Shown piece after piece: positions 8,781-17,369 of a stretch of 53,827 nucleotides of DNA (positions within the stretch are counted from its first letter, which is position 1; every line of letters starts with the position of its first letter). This DNA is from Alphaproteobacteria bacterium (lineage in GTDB: Bacteria > Pseudomonadota > Alphaproteobacteria > Rhizobiales > Xanthobacteraceae), in the NCBI GenBank assembly GCA_021325315.1, contig JAJPHK010000034.1, forward strand, positions 1-53,827, read 5' to 3'. The notes beneath the pieces are model-generated. The model had not been told where the DNA came from. It was given only the letters and a program-made list of their open reading frames with translations, and did no database searches. The position numbers and the translations under genes are program-made.

Positions 8781-10301
8781 ATGTTCGACACCCTGTCGGA
8801 TAAAATCGGCGGAATCCTGAACCGCCTCACCGGCCGCGGCGCGCTCTCCGAGAGCGACATCACCGAGGCGATGCGCGAGGTGCGCCGGGCGCTTCTCGAA
8901 GCCGACGTGTCGCTCGAAGTCGCGCGCGGCTTCATCGAGCGCGTGACCGCGCGCGCGGTCGGCGCCGACGTGATCCGCTCGGTGACGCCGGGGCAGATGG
9001 TCGTGAAGATCGTGCACGACGAAATGGTTTCCGTGCTCGGCTCCGACGCGAAGCCGATCGATCTGCACGCCGCGGCCCCCGTGCCGATCCTGATGGCGGG
9101 GCTGCAGGGTTCCGGCAAAACCACGACGACCGCGAAGATCGCGAAGCGCCTCAAGGAAAAGATGAAGAAGAAGCCGTTCATGGCTTCGCTCGACACGCGC
9201 CGCCCGGCGGCGATGGAGCAGCTCGCGATTCTCGGACGCGAGATTGGCGTCGATACGCTTCCCATCGTCGAAGGCGAAAGCGCGGTGCAGATCACAAAAC
9301 GCGCAATGGCGGCCGCGCGCGTGAACGGCTGCGACGTATTGCTTCTCGACAGCGCGGGCCGCGTCACGGTCGACGAGGAGTTGATGCAGGAGCTTGCGGA
9401 GGTGAAGGCTGCCGCAAAGCCGCACGAGATTCTGCTTGTCGCCGACAGCCTCACGGGCCAGGACGCGGTGACCACTGCGCGCGCCTTCGACGAGCGCCTC
9501 GACGTTACCGGCATCGTGCTCACGCGCGTGGACGGCGACGGGCGCGGAGGCGCCGCGCTCTCCATGCGCGCGGTGACCGGAAAGCCGATCAAGCTGATCG
9601 GCACCGGCGAGCGCATGGATGCGCTCGAGGATTTCGACCCGTCGCGCATCGCGGGCCGAATCCTGGGCATGGGCGACGTCGTTTCGCTCGTGGAGAAGGC
9701 CGCCGAAAATCTCGACATCGAGAAAGCGAAAGCCGCCGCCGAGAAAATGCGCTCCGGCAGGTTCGATCTTTCCGACATGCGTGAGCAGCTTGAGCAGATG
9801 AAAAAGATCGGCGGCATTTCCGGCATGCTCGGCATGCTGCCGGGCGTCGCCAAGATGAAAAACCAGATCGCCGCCGCCAACCTCGACGACAATTTGCTCA
9901 AGCGCCAGACCGCGATCATCGACTCGATGACGCCGAAGGAGCGGCAAAATCCCGACTTGCTCAAAGCGAGCCGCAAGAAACGGATCGCAGCGGGCTCCGG
10001 CACCAAGGTCGAGGACGTGAACAAGCTCCTCAAGATGCATCGCCAGATGGCCGACACCATGAAGGCCATGAACAAGGGCGGCCGCGGCATGATGCAGAGC
10101 CTCGGCGGCTTGCTCGGCATGGGCGGGGGCGCGATGCCGACGCCGGAACAGATGCAGAAGATGGCGGAGAAAATGCAGGAAATGCCCGGCATGCCGAACA
10201 TGCCGGAGAAATTCCCCGGTCTGCCCGGAAAACCGGGCCTGCCGGGATTAAGCGGGCTGCCGGGCCTCGGCGGCCTCCCGAAAGACTTCAAGAAGAAATG
10301 A
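8781..10301 (+). CDS. ffh: Signal recognition particle protein Ffh
   Basis: Ffh is the SRP54 GTPase that binds 4.5S RNA and signal peptides. The 506-residue protein has an N domain (about 1-95), G1 GLQGSGKTTT (107-116), DTRRPAAMEQL and a G3 box DSAGR. G4 is TRVDGDGRGGAALSMRAVTG, seen here as TRVDGDGRGG, an alphaproteobacterial variant of TKLD. The methionine-rich M domain contains GMLGMLPG and RIAAGSGTKVEDVN. The tail from about 440 is an unusual Met/Pro/Gly-rich string of GLPG-like repeats ending in KDFKKK. ATG 8781 is preferred, although GTG 8778 is also possible. Upstream lies a palindromic repeat. Confidence 0.98.
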   Translation: MFDTLSDKIGGILNRLTGRGALSESDITEAMREVRRALLEADVSLEVARGFIERVTARAVGADVIRSVTPGQMVVKIVHDEMVSVLGSDAKPIDLHAAAPVPILMAGLQGSGKTTTTAKIAKRLKEKMKKKPFMASLDTRRPAAMEQLAILGREIGVDTLPIVEGESAVQITKRAMAAARVNGCDVLLLDSAGRVTVDEELMQELAEVKAAAKPHEILLVADSLTGQDAVTTARAFDERLDVTGIVLTRVDGDGRGGAALSMRAVTGKPIKLIGTGERMDALEDFDPSRIAGRILGMGDVVSLVEKAAENLDIEKAKAAAEKMRSGRFDLSDMREQLEQMKKIGGISGMLGMLPGVAKMKNQIAAANLDDNLLKRQTAIIDSMTPKERQNPDLLKASRKKRIAAGSGTKVEDVNKLLKMHRQMADTMKAMNKGGRGMMQSLGGLLGMGGGAMPTPEQMQKMAEKMQEMPGMPNMPEKFPGLPGKPGLPGLSGLPGLGGLPKDFKKK

Positions 10302-10307
10302 TAGCTT

Positions 10308-10865
10308 ATGGCTTGGTTTTGGTCCCTCAAAGAACCACTTCAACTCGCCCTCATAAATATTTTGGGCTTGATTGGCAGCGGTATCGTCTCTGCGATTATC
10401 GCATATTTGGGCTTTCGAATTACGCTCAAAACGTCCACAGCCGCAAACCGCGAAATAGCCGAGATTACAAAAAGCGCCAAGTTTGATGAGCTGAAACGGC
10501 AATCGAAATTAAAACTAGCTGACTATCGAATGGATTGGATCGAGAGTCTGCGTAGAGACTCGGCAGCGCTCTATAAAGTTCAGTTCGAGATCTCTTCTTT
10601 AAAAGCAAAAAGGAATAGGACGTCTGAAGAGAAGGAGCATCTTAGAGAGCTATATTTTGCTAGCGCTGAATTAAAAGCCCGAATCTTGTTGCGCCTTAAG
10701 AAAGATTCGGATGACGAAAGTGAAAAGAAGCTAGAGCAAATTTTAAGAAGAGCGGTCAGCTCTGACCCTGAGAAAGCTCAAGAATCAAGAAAAGAACTTC
10801 GGGAGTTAACTCGATCCATTCTGAAGGCGGAATGGAATCGAGTGAAAGCCGAAATCGAAGCGTAA
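10308..10865 (+). CDS. Low-GC orphan membrane-anchored coiled-coil protein
   Basis: I do not recognise this 185-residue protein. It has one N-terminal hydrophobic segment ([20 protein letters not shown], about residues 15-34), followed by a long, highly charged, helical Lys/Glu/Arg-rich region with likely coiled coils (for example [20 protein letters not shown]). It is probably a membrane-tethered protein facing the cytoplasm. Its base and codon use differ strongly from its neighbours: AAA, TTA, ATA, AGA and GAT codons are frequent, while both flanking genes are very GC-rich. This suggests recent acquisition. It starts 6 bp after the ffh stop and ends 38 bp before rpsP. It has no strong Shine-Dalgarno and could be read through from ffh. 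Confidence 0.75.
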   Translation: MAWFWSLKEPLQLALINILGLIGSGIVSAIIAYLGFRITLKTSTAANREIAEITKSAKFDELKRQSKLKLADYRMDWIESLRRDSAALYKVQFEISSLKAKRNRTSEEKEHLRELYFASAELKARILLRLKKDSDDESEKKLEQILRRAVSSDPEKAQESRKELRELTRSILKAEWNRVKAEIEA

Positions 10866-10903
10866 TCGTCCAAATACTCCTAACTCTGAAAGGAACTGAA
10901 GAA

Positions 10904-11281
10904 ATGGGTCTTGTTATTCGTCTCACCCGCGTCGGCGCGAAGAAGCGTCCGCAATACCGCGTCGTCGTCGCCGACTCGCGCTTTCCGCGCGACGGGCGCT
11001 TCCTCGAGAAGCTCGGCACCTACAATCCGATGCTGCCGAAGGAAGGCGGCAAGCGCGTCGAGCTCGAATTGGAGCGCGTGAAGTACTGGCTCTCCAAGGG
11101 CGCGCTGCCGTCGGACCGTGTCGCGCGCTTTCTCGATGCCGCGGGCCTGATGAAGCGGAAGCCGCGCAACAACCCGCAGAAGGCGAAACCGAAGGTGAAG
11201 GGCGATGCCGCCGCGGGCGGCGCCGCGCCCACAGCCGCTGCTCCCGCCGCCGAGAAGCCGGCGGAAGCCGCCGCGGGCTAA
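10904..11281 (+). CDS. rpsP: 30S ribosomal protein S16
   Basis: S16 is a small-subunit protein needed for 30S assembly. The family N-terminus [20 protein letters not shown] and the following [19 protein letters not shown] are clear. The 125-residue length includes an Ala/Pro/Lys-rich C-terminal extension from about residue 85, common in alphaproteobacteria. ATG 10904 follows an AAAGGAA-type ribosome binding site. The stop codon is directly followed by the rimM ATG (TAAATG), the start of the classic rpsP-rimM-trmD-rplS operon. Confidence 0.97.
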   Translation: MGLVIRLTRVGAKKRPQYRVVVADSRFPRDGRFLEKLGTYNPMLPKEGGKRVELELERVKYWLSKGALPSDRVARFLDAAGLMKRKPRNNPQKAKPKVKGDAAAGGAAPTAAAPAAEKPAEAAAG

Positions 11282-11908
11282 ATGACCGGGCGCGTCTGCG
11301 TCGGCAAGGTTGGCGCCGCGCACGGCGTTCGCGGCGAGGTGCGGGTCTTTTCCTATACGGAAGATCCACTCGCGATCCGCGCCTACGGCGTACTCGAGGA
11401 CGAAACGGGCGCGCGGAAATTCGAGATCGCTTCCGCGCGCGAGGGCAACGGCCATCTCGTCGTCCGCTTCAAGGGAATCGACGACAGAAATGCGGCCGAG
11501 AAGCTGACACATATGCAGCTCTTCGTGCCTCGCGAAAGATTGCCTGAGCCGAAAGACGAGGATGAATTTTATCATGCCGATCTCATCGGGCTTGCGGTCG
11601 AGACGAAAGCGGGCGAGCGGCTGGGCGAGGTGATCGCGGTGCCGAATTACGGCGCGGGCGATCTTCTGGAGATCAGGCCGTTGAAGAAGGGGCAAAGCGT
11701 GCTCATTCCGTTCGTCGGCGATTTCGTGCCGGTGGTGGATGTGAAGGGCGGGAAGATCGTCGTCGATCCTCCGGCCGGTCTGTTCGAGGATATCCCTCCC
11801 CTGGAAGGGGAGGGTCGGCGGCGAAGCCGCCGGGGTGGGGTCGATGCCGACACCCCCACCCGATCGCGCTTCGCGCGATCGACCTCCCCCTCAAGGGGGA
11901 GGAGGTAG
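11282..11908 (+). CDS. rimM: Ribosome maturation factor RimM, with repeat-derived C-terminal tail
   Basis: RimM binds S19 and assists 30S head assembly. The N-terminal RimM domain begins with [18 protein letters not shown], and the PRC-barrel part contains [13 protein letters not shown] and [13 protein letters not shown]. The normal protein ends near GLFED (about residue 170). The last 38 residues, 171-208, are encoded by the palindromic repeat at 11790-11905 and read as a low-complexity Arg/Ser/Pro string. The tail is therefore not part of the conserved fold and may be disordered. The trmD start lies 2 bp after the stop. Confidence 0.95.
   Translation: MTGRVCVGKVGAAHGVRGEVRVFSYTEDPLAIRAYGVLEDETGARKFEIASAREGNGHLVVRFKGIDDRNAAEKLTHMQLFVPRERLPEPKDEDEFYHADLIGLAVETKAGERLGEVIAVPNYGAGDLLEIRPLKKGQSVLIPFVGDFVPVVDVKGGKIVVDPPAGLFEDIPPLEGEGRRRSRRGGVDADTPTRSRFARSTSPSRGRR
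11790..11905. repeat. Compound palindromic repeat inside rimM 3' end and trmD leader
   Basis: The repeat consists of several adjacent hairpins: CCCTCCCC/GGGGAGGG, CGGCGGC-GAA-GCCGCCG, GGGGTGGGG facing CCCCCACCC, CGATCGCGC-TTC-GCGCGATCG and CCTCCCCCT-CAA-GGGGGAGG. It is related to the shorter element at 7234-7297. It lies inside the reading frame of rimM without breaking it. Its right arm (GGGGGAGGAGG) is the Shine-Dalgarno sequence of trmD. Confidence 0.9.
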
Positions 11909-11910
11909 TC

Positions 11911-12603
11911 ATGTGGCGCGCGACGGTGCTCACGATTTTTCCGGAAATGTTTCCGGGACCGCTCGGCGTGAGCCTCGCGGGAAAAGCGCTCGCAGAGAGA
12001 ATCTGGTCGTGCGAGGCGCGCGACATCCGCGACTCCGCGACCGACAAGCATCGCTCGGTGGACGACACGCCCGCGGGCGGCGGGCCGGGCATGGTGATGC
12101 GCGCCGACGTGCTCGCGCGCGCGATCGACGCGGTGAAGAACGGCAAGCGCCCGCGCATTCTCTTGTCGGCGCGCGGCAAGCCGCTTACGCAAGCGCGCGT
12201 ACGCGAGCTTGCGGCGGGCGAAGGCGTCGTTCTCGTCTGCGGGCGCTTCGAGGGCGTGGACGAGCGCATCATCGAGGCGCGCAAGCTCGAAGAGATTTCG
12301 GTCGGCGACTATGTGCTCTCCGGCGGCGAGGTCGCCGCTTTCGCGCTGTTAGACGCCTGCGTGCGGCTTTTGCCCGGCGTGATGGGCAAAGAGGCTTCCG
12401 GCGCGGAGGAAAGTTACGAGTCGGGCTTGCTCGAATACCCGCAATATACGAAGCCGCAGGACTTCGAAGGTAAGCCCATCCCCGAGGTGCTTCTTTCGGG
12501 TAATCACGCCAAAATCGCCGCCTGGCGGCGGGAAAAAGCCGAAGAAATCACGAAAGTGCGCCGTCCGGACCTCTGGGACCGGCAAAAAGGCCAAAAATAT
12601 TGA
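11911..12603 (+). CDS. trmD: tRNA (guanine37-N1)-methyltransferase
   Basis: TrmD is the SPOUT-class enzyme that methylates G37 of tRNAs and prevents +1 frameshifting. The 230-residue protein begins [18 protein letters not shown]. It contains the AdoMet-binding knot segments [17 protein letters not shown] and [20 protein letters not shown], seen as GDYVLSGGE. The [13 protein letters not shown] loop is also present. The start follows the purine-rich arm of the preceding palindromic repeat, which gives an unusually strong ribosome binding site. Position between rimM and rplS is canonical. Confidence 0.98.
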   Translation: MWRATVLTIFPEMFPGPLGVSLAGKALAERIWSCEARDIRDSATDKHRSVDDTPAGGGPGMVMRADVLARAIDAVKNGKRPRILLSARGKPLTQARVRELAAGEGVVLVCGRFEGVDERIIEARKLEEISVGDYVLSGGEVAAFALLDACVRLLPGVMGKEASGAEESYESGLLEYPQYTKPQDFEGKPIPEVLLSGNHAKIAAWRREKAEEITKVRRPDLWDRQKGQKY

Positions 12604-12704
12604 AAATACATGACAAGGGCCCCACTTTGTCCTAAGAAGCGGCCCTCCCGAATGGACACGGTTTTATCGCGACCCCTGAGGGCTCGCGCGCGAAGGTGAA
12701 AGCT

Positions 12705-13208
12705 ATGAGCATTATTCAGACTCTTGAGCGCGAAGAAGTCGCGCGCGTCACACAGGGCAAGAAGATCCCCGATTTCGCGCCGGGCGACACGCTGGTCGTG
12801 AACGTGAAGGTGACCGAAGGCGAGCGCACCCGCATTCAGGCCTATGAAGGCATCTGCATCGCGCGCTCGGGCGCGGGCCTGAACGAGAGCTTCACCGTCC
12901 GCAAGATTTCCTACGGCGAGGGCGTCGAACGCGTCTTTCCGCTCTATTCGCCGATTCTGGATTCGATCCAGGTCGCGCGCCACGGCAAGGTGCGCCGCGC
13001 GAAGCTCTATTATCTCCGCGGCCTGCGCGGCAAGAAGGCGCGCATCTCCGAGAAGACCGAGGTGGAGGCTGAGCTCGCCGCGGCGCCGGTTACGCCGGCC
13101 GAAGCCGCTCCCGCCGAGGTAAAGGCGGAAGCGAAGGCGCCCGCCGCCGGAAAGAAAGCGCCCGAAAGCAAACCGGCGAAAGAAAAGAAGGCCGAGAAAT
13201 CGGAATAA
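12705..13208 (+). CDS. rplS: 50S ribosomal protein L19
   Basis: L19 lies at the 30S-50S interface. The 167-residue protein has the family segments [31 protein letters not shown] and [16 protein letters not shown]. The conserved part ends at about residue 115 ([14 protein letters not shown]). An Ala/Lys/Glu-rich tail follows, as in many alphaproteobacteria. ATG 12705 is chosen over GTG 12696 because GAAGGTG lies at good spacing. The 101-bp gap before it has no strong terminator, so rplS is probably cotranscribed with trmD. Confidence 0.97.
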   Translation: MSIIQTLEREEVARVTQGKKIPDFAPGDTLVVNVKVTEGERTRIQAYEGICIARSGAGLNESFTVRKISYGEGVERVFPLYSPILDSIQVARHGKVRRAKLYYLRGLRGKKARISEKTEVEAELAAAPVTPAEAAPAEVKAEAKAPAAGKKAPESKPAKEKKAEKSE

Positions 13209-13215
13209 GGACGCA

Positions 13216-14631
13216 ATGGCTGCACGCACGCTCTACGACAAAATCTGGGACGATCACGTCGTCGATACGCAGCCGGACGGGACTTGCCTTCTCTATATCG
13301 ACCGTCATCTCGTGCACGAGGTGACGAGCCCGCAGGCCTTCGAAGGACTGCGCATGACCGGCCGCAAGGTGCGCGCGCCGGAAAAGACGCTCGCGGTCGT
13401 CGACCACAACATCGCCACCACCGACCGCTCGCAGGGCATCAAGGATCCCGAGTCGAAAACGCAGGTCGAGGCGCTCGCGAAGAACGCCAAGGATTTCGGC
13501 ATCGAATATTTCAACGAGCTCGATAAGCGCCAGGGCATCGTTCACATCATCGGGCCGGAGCAGGGCTTTACGCTTCCCGGCACGACGATCGTTTGCGGCG
13601 ACAGCCACACTTCGACGCACGGCGCCTTCGGCGCGCTCGCACACGGCATCGGGACGTCCGAGGTCGAGCATGTCTTGGCGACGCAAACGCTTCTTCAGAA
13701 AAAAGCAAAGAACATGCGCATCGTCGTCGACGGCAAACTGCCGGAGGGCGTCGGCGCGAAAGACATCATTCTCGCGATCATCGGCGAGATCGGCACCGCC
13801 GGCGGCACGGGCGCCGTGATCGAGTATGCGGGCGAGGCGATCCGCGCGCTTTCAATGGAAGGCCGCATGACGGTCTGCAACATGTCGATCGAAGGCGGCG
13901 CGCGCGCAGGCATGGTCGCGCCGGACGAGAAGGCGTTCGAGTATCTCAAAGGCCGCCCGAAAGCGCCGAAGGGCGACAAATGGGACGCAGCGATGCGCTA
14001 CTGGGAAACGCTGCGCTCGGACGACGGCGCGCATTTCGACCGGGAAGTGAAGCTCGACGCGGCTTCGCTGCCGCCGATCGTCTCCTGGGGCACGAGCCCC
14101 GAGGACGTTGTCTCGGTGCTGGGCCGGGTGCCGAACCCGGCGGAAATTCCCGACGAGTCGCGCCGTCTCAGCAAGCAGCGTGCGCTCGAATATATGGGCC
14201 TCGAGCCGGGCACGAAGATCACCGATATCCATCTCGACAAGGTCTTCATCGGCTCCTGCACCAACGGCCGCATCGAGGATTTGCGGCAGGTCGCTAAGAT
14301 TGTGAACGGCTTCAAGGTGAACGAAAACGTCTCGGCGATGATCGTGCCGGGCTCGGGACTCGTGAAAGAGCAAGCAGAAGCCGAGGGTCTCGACAAGATT
14401 TTCAAGGCCGCGGGCTTCGAGTGGCGCGAGCCGGGTTGCTCGATGTGCCTTGCGATGAACCCCGACAAATTGAAACCGCAGGAGCGCTGCGCTTCCACCT
14501 CGAACCGCAACTTCGAGGGGCGCCAGGGCTTCAAGGGCCGCACGCATCTTGTATCGCCCTCAATGGCGGCGGCGGCGGCGATCGCCGGTCACTTCGTCGA
14601 CATCCGCGAGTGGCCGAAGGCGCTTAATTAA
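13216..14631 (+). CDS. leuC: 3-isopropylmalate dehydratase large subunit
   Basis: LeuC, with LeuD, isomerises 2- to 3-isopropylmalate in leucine synthesis. The 471-residue aconitase-type protein has [13 protein letters not shown] at the N-terminus, [14 protein letters not shown], and the [4Fe-4S] ligands in [14 protein letters not shown] and [12 protein letters not shown] good ribosome binding site (AAGGA) precedes ATG 13216. Only 7 bp separate it from rplS. leuD is about 5.9 kb downstream rather than adjacent, with accessory genes in between. Confidence 0.98.
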   Translation: MAARTLYDKIWDDHVVDTQPDGTCLLYIDRHLVHEVTSPQAFEGLRMTGRKVRAPEKTLAVVDHNIATTDRSQGIKDPESKTQVEALAKNAKDFGIEYFNELDKRQGIVHIIGPEQGFTLPGTTIVCGDSHTSTHGAFGALAHGIGTSEVEHVLATQTLLQKKAKNMRIVVDGKLPEGVGAKDIILAIIGEIGTAGGTGAVIEYAGEAIRALSMEGRMTVCNMSIEGGARAGMVAPDEKAFEYLKGRPKAPKGDKWDAAMRYWETLRSDDGAHFDREVKLDAASLPPIVSWGTSPEDVVSVLGRVPNPAEIPDESRRLSKQRALEYMGLEPGTKITDIHLDKVFIGSCTNGRIEDLRQVAKIVNGFKVNENVSAMIVPGSGLVKEQAEAEGLDKIFKAAGFEWREPGCSMCLAMNPDKLKPQERCASTSNRNFEGRQGFKGRTHLVSPSMAAAAAIAGHFVDIREWPKALN

Positions 14632-14634
14632 CTC

Positions 14635-14724
14635 GTCATTCCGGAAGCCGCGGCTATCCGGAATTCAGATAGGTTCGCATGCGTTTCTGGATTCCTGGTT
14701 CGCGCTTCGCGCGCCCGGAATGAC
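14635..14724. repeat. Imperfect inverted repeat (GTCATTCCGG...CCGGAATGAC)
   Basis: The arms are GTCATTCCGGAAGCC and CGCGCGCCCGGAATGAC around a loop containing TTTCTGGATTCC and GCGCTTCGCGC. It is similar in design to the other repeats in this window but has a different core. It lies directly behind leuC and may help end its transcript. Confidence 0.8.
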
Positions 14725-14732
14725 AAGCGGAC

Positions 14733-14766
14733 AATAAAAAAGGGCGCACCGTGGAGTGCGCCCTTT
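14733..14766 (-). terminator. Rho-independent terminator of the small exported Cys/Trp-rich gene
   Basis: The stem GGGCGCAC/GTGCGCCC, extended by AAA/TTT pairs, is followed on the minus strand by a TTTTTATT run. It ends 8 bp past the stop codon of the gene at 14774-15025. Confidence 0.85.
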
Positions 14767-14773
14767 CATCATG

Positions 14774-15025
14774 TCACCACCACCACGGGCGGCAGTGCCA
14801 GCGGCCGTAGTAACCCCGCCAGCAGTGACGGCGGTGCCAATACCCGGGGCCGCAATGCCAGCGGCCATAGTAACCGCGCCAGCAATGCGCCTGAATGATA
14901 TTGGATTCGACGGCGGGTGCGCCGGAATAGGCGCCGGCCGCGGCCTGACCCGGCGTCGCGAGCGCAAGCGAGCCGAAGGTCAACGCTCCGGCGGCCGCTG
15001 CGGCAAGAGCGAATTTTTTCAGCAT
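14774..15025 (-). CDS. Small exported Trp/His/Cys-rich protein with internal repeats
   Basis: The 83-residue product has a Sec signal peptide (KKFALAAAAAGALTFGSLAL, cleavage near GQAAA). The mature part is only about 55 residues. It contains two copies of the motif HCWRGYYGRWHC joined by GPGYWHRR, and ends in PWWW. A strong ribosome binding site (AAGGAG, 8 bp from ATG) and a terminator directly downstream support a real gene. Small exported His/Trp/Arg-rich proteins of this style are frequent in Hyphomicrobiales, but their function is unknown to me. The paired Cys and His residues suggest metal or disulfide chemistry, which is inference. Confidence 0.85.
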   Translation of the reverse strand: MLKKFALAAAAAGALTFGSLALATPGQAAAGAYSGAPAVESNIIQAHCWRGYYGRWHCGPGYWHRRHCWRGYYGRWHCRPWWW

Positions 15026-15218
15026 GGATGTTCTCCTTCATTGGGGGCGGAACGAACCCGGTTTTCGAAACCAAATTCGCGATCCGATTTTTTCCCCGAA
15101 GGACTGAATGCAGACTGAAGCTGCGACTCATTTCGCATTCAGCTATGCGGCGCGCTTGCCACAATTGTGGCTGCCGTATGACAGCCAACGGCAAACTATC
15201 CGAAAGACGAAAAGACAA

Positions 15219-17033
15219 TCAGCTCTTTGCCGTCGCCTGAACGATGGCGCCGACATCGGTGTAAAAGCGGAGGAACTTCAGCAACACCGGGTGCAGCGCG
15301 TTCTTCGAGATCAGGAGATCATGAATCGCGAGATAATGAATGCCGGTCGTGAGAAAACATTCCATCGCGTTCCTCGGCGTTTCGACGATCGGCTCGCCCT
15401 TCACGTTGAATGACGTGTTGACGAGAACGGGGACGCCGGTGAGCGCGTCGAATTCCTTGAGCAGGCGGTAAAGGCGCGGGCTCGACTGCTCGGTTACGGT
15501 CTGCACGCGCGCGGTGCCGTCGACATGCACGACCGCCGGAATTTTGTCGCGCCATGCCGGATAGACGTTTTGCGCCAGCAGCATATAGGGCGATTCCAGA
15601 TCGCCCTCGAAGATTTCCTTCGCCCGCTCGGCGAGCACGATCGGCGCGAAGGGCCGAAAGGGCTGGCGATGCTTCACCCGGCTGTTGAGGATGTCCTTCA
15701 TTTCCGCCTTGCGCGGGTCGGCGATGATGCTGCGGTGGCCGAGCGCGCGCGGGCCGAATTCCGAGCCGCCCTGAAACCAGCCGACGACGTTGCCCTCGGC
15801 GAGCACCTTCGCGGTGTCGCGGCAGATGTTGCCGCTTTTTATCTGCCTGGTCGCCATGCGGACGAGAGCAGTACCGGCCGCGCGCTTTACTTCATCGTCG
15901 CTATATTCGCGGCCGAAATAGGCGTGCGTGATTTTATAGCTGCGCGGCTTTTTCCGGATCGCGAGATGGCCGTAGAACGCGCAGCCGATCGCGATGCCGT
16001 CGTCGCCGGCGGCCGGCTGAATCCAGACATTCTCGAAACCCGCCTCGCGCGCGAGCTTGCCGTTCGCCACGCAGTTGAGCGCGACGCCGCCGGCCATCAC
16101 GAGATTTTTCGCGCCGGTTATCTCCCGCAGCCAGCGCGCGCGTGCGAGCAGGACTTTCTCCGCATCGTCTTGCATCCGCCAAGCGATGTCTTCCCAATGT
16201 TTCATCGCTGGGCTTGTCTCCCATTTCTGGGAACCGTCCTCGATGAAGGGCTTGTCGAATGTGACGGGGAAATCCGGCACGGTGAGGTCGTTGCCCTTCA
16301 GCTCCATAAAAGGCGCGACCGCGTTCGGACGGCCATAAGGGGCCAGTCCCATCAGCTCGCCGCACTTGTTCCAGTCGCCGAAAACGTAGGTGGAAGCGCG
16401 GCTGTAAACCGCTCCAAGCCCGGGCATGTTGTAGAATTCATCGGACAGGAAACCGCGCACCGGCGGCATCCAGACTTTTTTCAATACGCGCAGCTCGGAG
16501 CCCTTGAAGGTGTAGTAGCTCTCCGACTCGCGTGCGAGCGGATCGACATTTTTCGATTCGGGGTCATCACTGGCGTCCATGGCGTCGGCGCGATAGCTGC
16601 CTACGCCATCGACGATCATCACCGCGCCTTCATCGAAGGGGCAGGCCGCGAAGGCGCTATAGGCGTGTGCTACATGGTGCGAGATCGTGATCACCTTGCC
16701 GGACTTGTTCAGGAAAACGGGGTCTTTGGCGGCAAGCGGGCGGTCCGCTTCGGGAAGATAGACGCCGGTATCCTGCGTGAGCACCTTCTTTTCCATTTCC
16801 TCGCAGGGAAGGATGTAACAATTGCGCACGACGAGATCGATGTCGTCGAAGGTGATGCCTTCAGCCGCGAGCACATAATCGACCGCGGGCTTATGGAAGC
16901 CCATTGCGTGTTTCTCGCGCGTGATCCGTTCCTTGGCGATGGCGTAAGCGATCGCTCCGTCGCGCAACAGACAGGCGCTCACGTCATGATCGTAGGCGTT
17001 AATCCCTAGAATGTAGTTGTGCTGTTTCGTCAT
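15219..17033 (-). CDS. NodU/CmcH-type carbamoyltransferase
   Basis: The 604-residue protein matches carbamoyltransferases that move a carbamoyl group from carbamoyl phosphate to hydroxyls of sugars or antibiotics through a carbamoyl-adenylate. The N-terminal ASKHA/Kae1-like domain has ILGINAYDHDVSACLL, HHVAHAYSAFAACPFDEG (metal-binding His) and VDGVGSYR. The middle has NLVMAGGVALNCVANGK. The C-terminal YrdC-like domain has WFQGGSEFGPRALGHRSI, RQPFRPFAPIVL and NTSFNVKGEPIVETP. It stands alone, without nod, antibiotic or glycan genes nearby, so the acceptor is unknown. No clear Shine-Dalgarno precedes the ATG. Confidence 0.93.
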   Translation of the reverse strand: MTKQHNYILGINAYDHDVSACLLRDGAIAYAIAKERITREKHAMGFHKPAVDYVLAAEGITFDDIDLVVRNCYILPCEEMEKKVLTQDTGVYLPEADRPLAAKDPVFLNKSGKVITISHHVAHAYSAFAACPFDEGAVMIVDGVGSYRADAMDASDDPESKNVDPLARESESYYTFKGSELRVLKKVWMPPVRGFLSDEFYNMPGLGAVYSRASTYVFGDWNKCGELMGLAPYGRPNAVAPFMELKGNDLTVPDFPVTFDKPFIEDGSQKWETSPAMKHWEDIAWRMQDDAEKVLLARARWLREITGAKNLVMAGGVALNCVANGKLAREAGFENVWIQPAAGDDGIAIGCAFYGHLAIRKKPRSYKITHAYFGREYSDDEVKRAAGTALVRMATRQIKSGNICRDTAKVLAEGNVVGWFQGGSEFGPRALGHRSIIADPRKAEMKDILNSRVKHRQPFRPFAPIVLAERAKEIFEGDLESPYMLLAQNVYPAWRDKIPAVVHVDGTARVQTVTEQSSPRLYRLLKEFDALTGVPVLVNTSFNVKGEPIVETPRNAMECFLTTGIHYLAIHDLLISKNALHPVLLKFLRFYTDVGAIVQATAKS

Positions 17034-17369
17034 GGTTTTGGAATAATGCGGATAGAAAAAGACCTGAATGTGTATTGGATCACAGAAGCGGAAAGCGGCT
17101 GGGATTATTTTGAAAAAGAAAGCGGGAAAAACTCCCTCTTTCCTCCGTACCTGAACATTCGTTCATTTTCGCCGATGTAGCAGAGCGTTGTTGCAGTTTA
17201 GGATGGCATCCAATAGGCTTCAATGCAGGGAGTAAACGCCGGTTGAGCCGATTTCAATTTTTCAATAATCGGCGTCTTCACTTCCGCAATCGTCGAGATG
17301 AACTTCCGAGGCGTTCGCGCGTTTTACATTCGTCAAGGAAGAACGGAGAGACGAGAAAGGAACGAAAGA
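17034..17369. other. Divergent intergenic region
   Basis: This AT-richer stretch separates two divergent genes and probably holds both promoters. An imperfect hairpin GCCGATT/AATCGGC with a long T-rich loop lies at 17247-17273. GAACATTCGTTC at about 17154-17165 is a short inverted repeat of unknown meaning. No gene was recognised. Confidence 0.5.

Noticed and set aside
14774-15025. CRISPR-like direct repeats
   Set aside because: The repeated bases code for a duplicated protein motif behind a signal peptide. There are only two copies and no spacer pattern.
15525-17009. Long plus-strand frame opposite the carbamoyltransferase
   Set aside because: Shadow frame, with no family features, while the minus strand codes a recognisable enzyme.
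17150-17166. LexA-like box GAACATTCGTTC
   Set aside because: Alphaproteobacterial LexA uses GTTC-N7-GTTC direct repeats. This is an inverted arrangement with four-base spacing and does not fit well.
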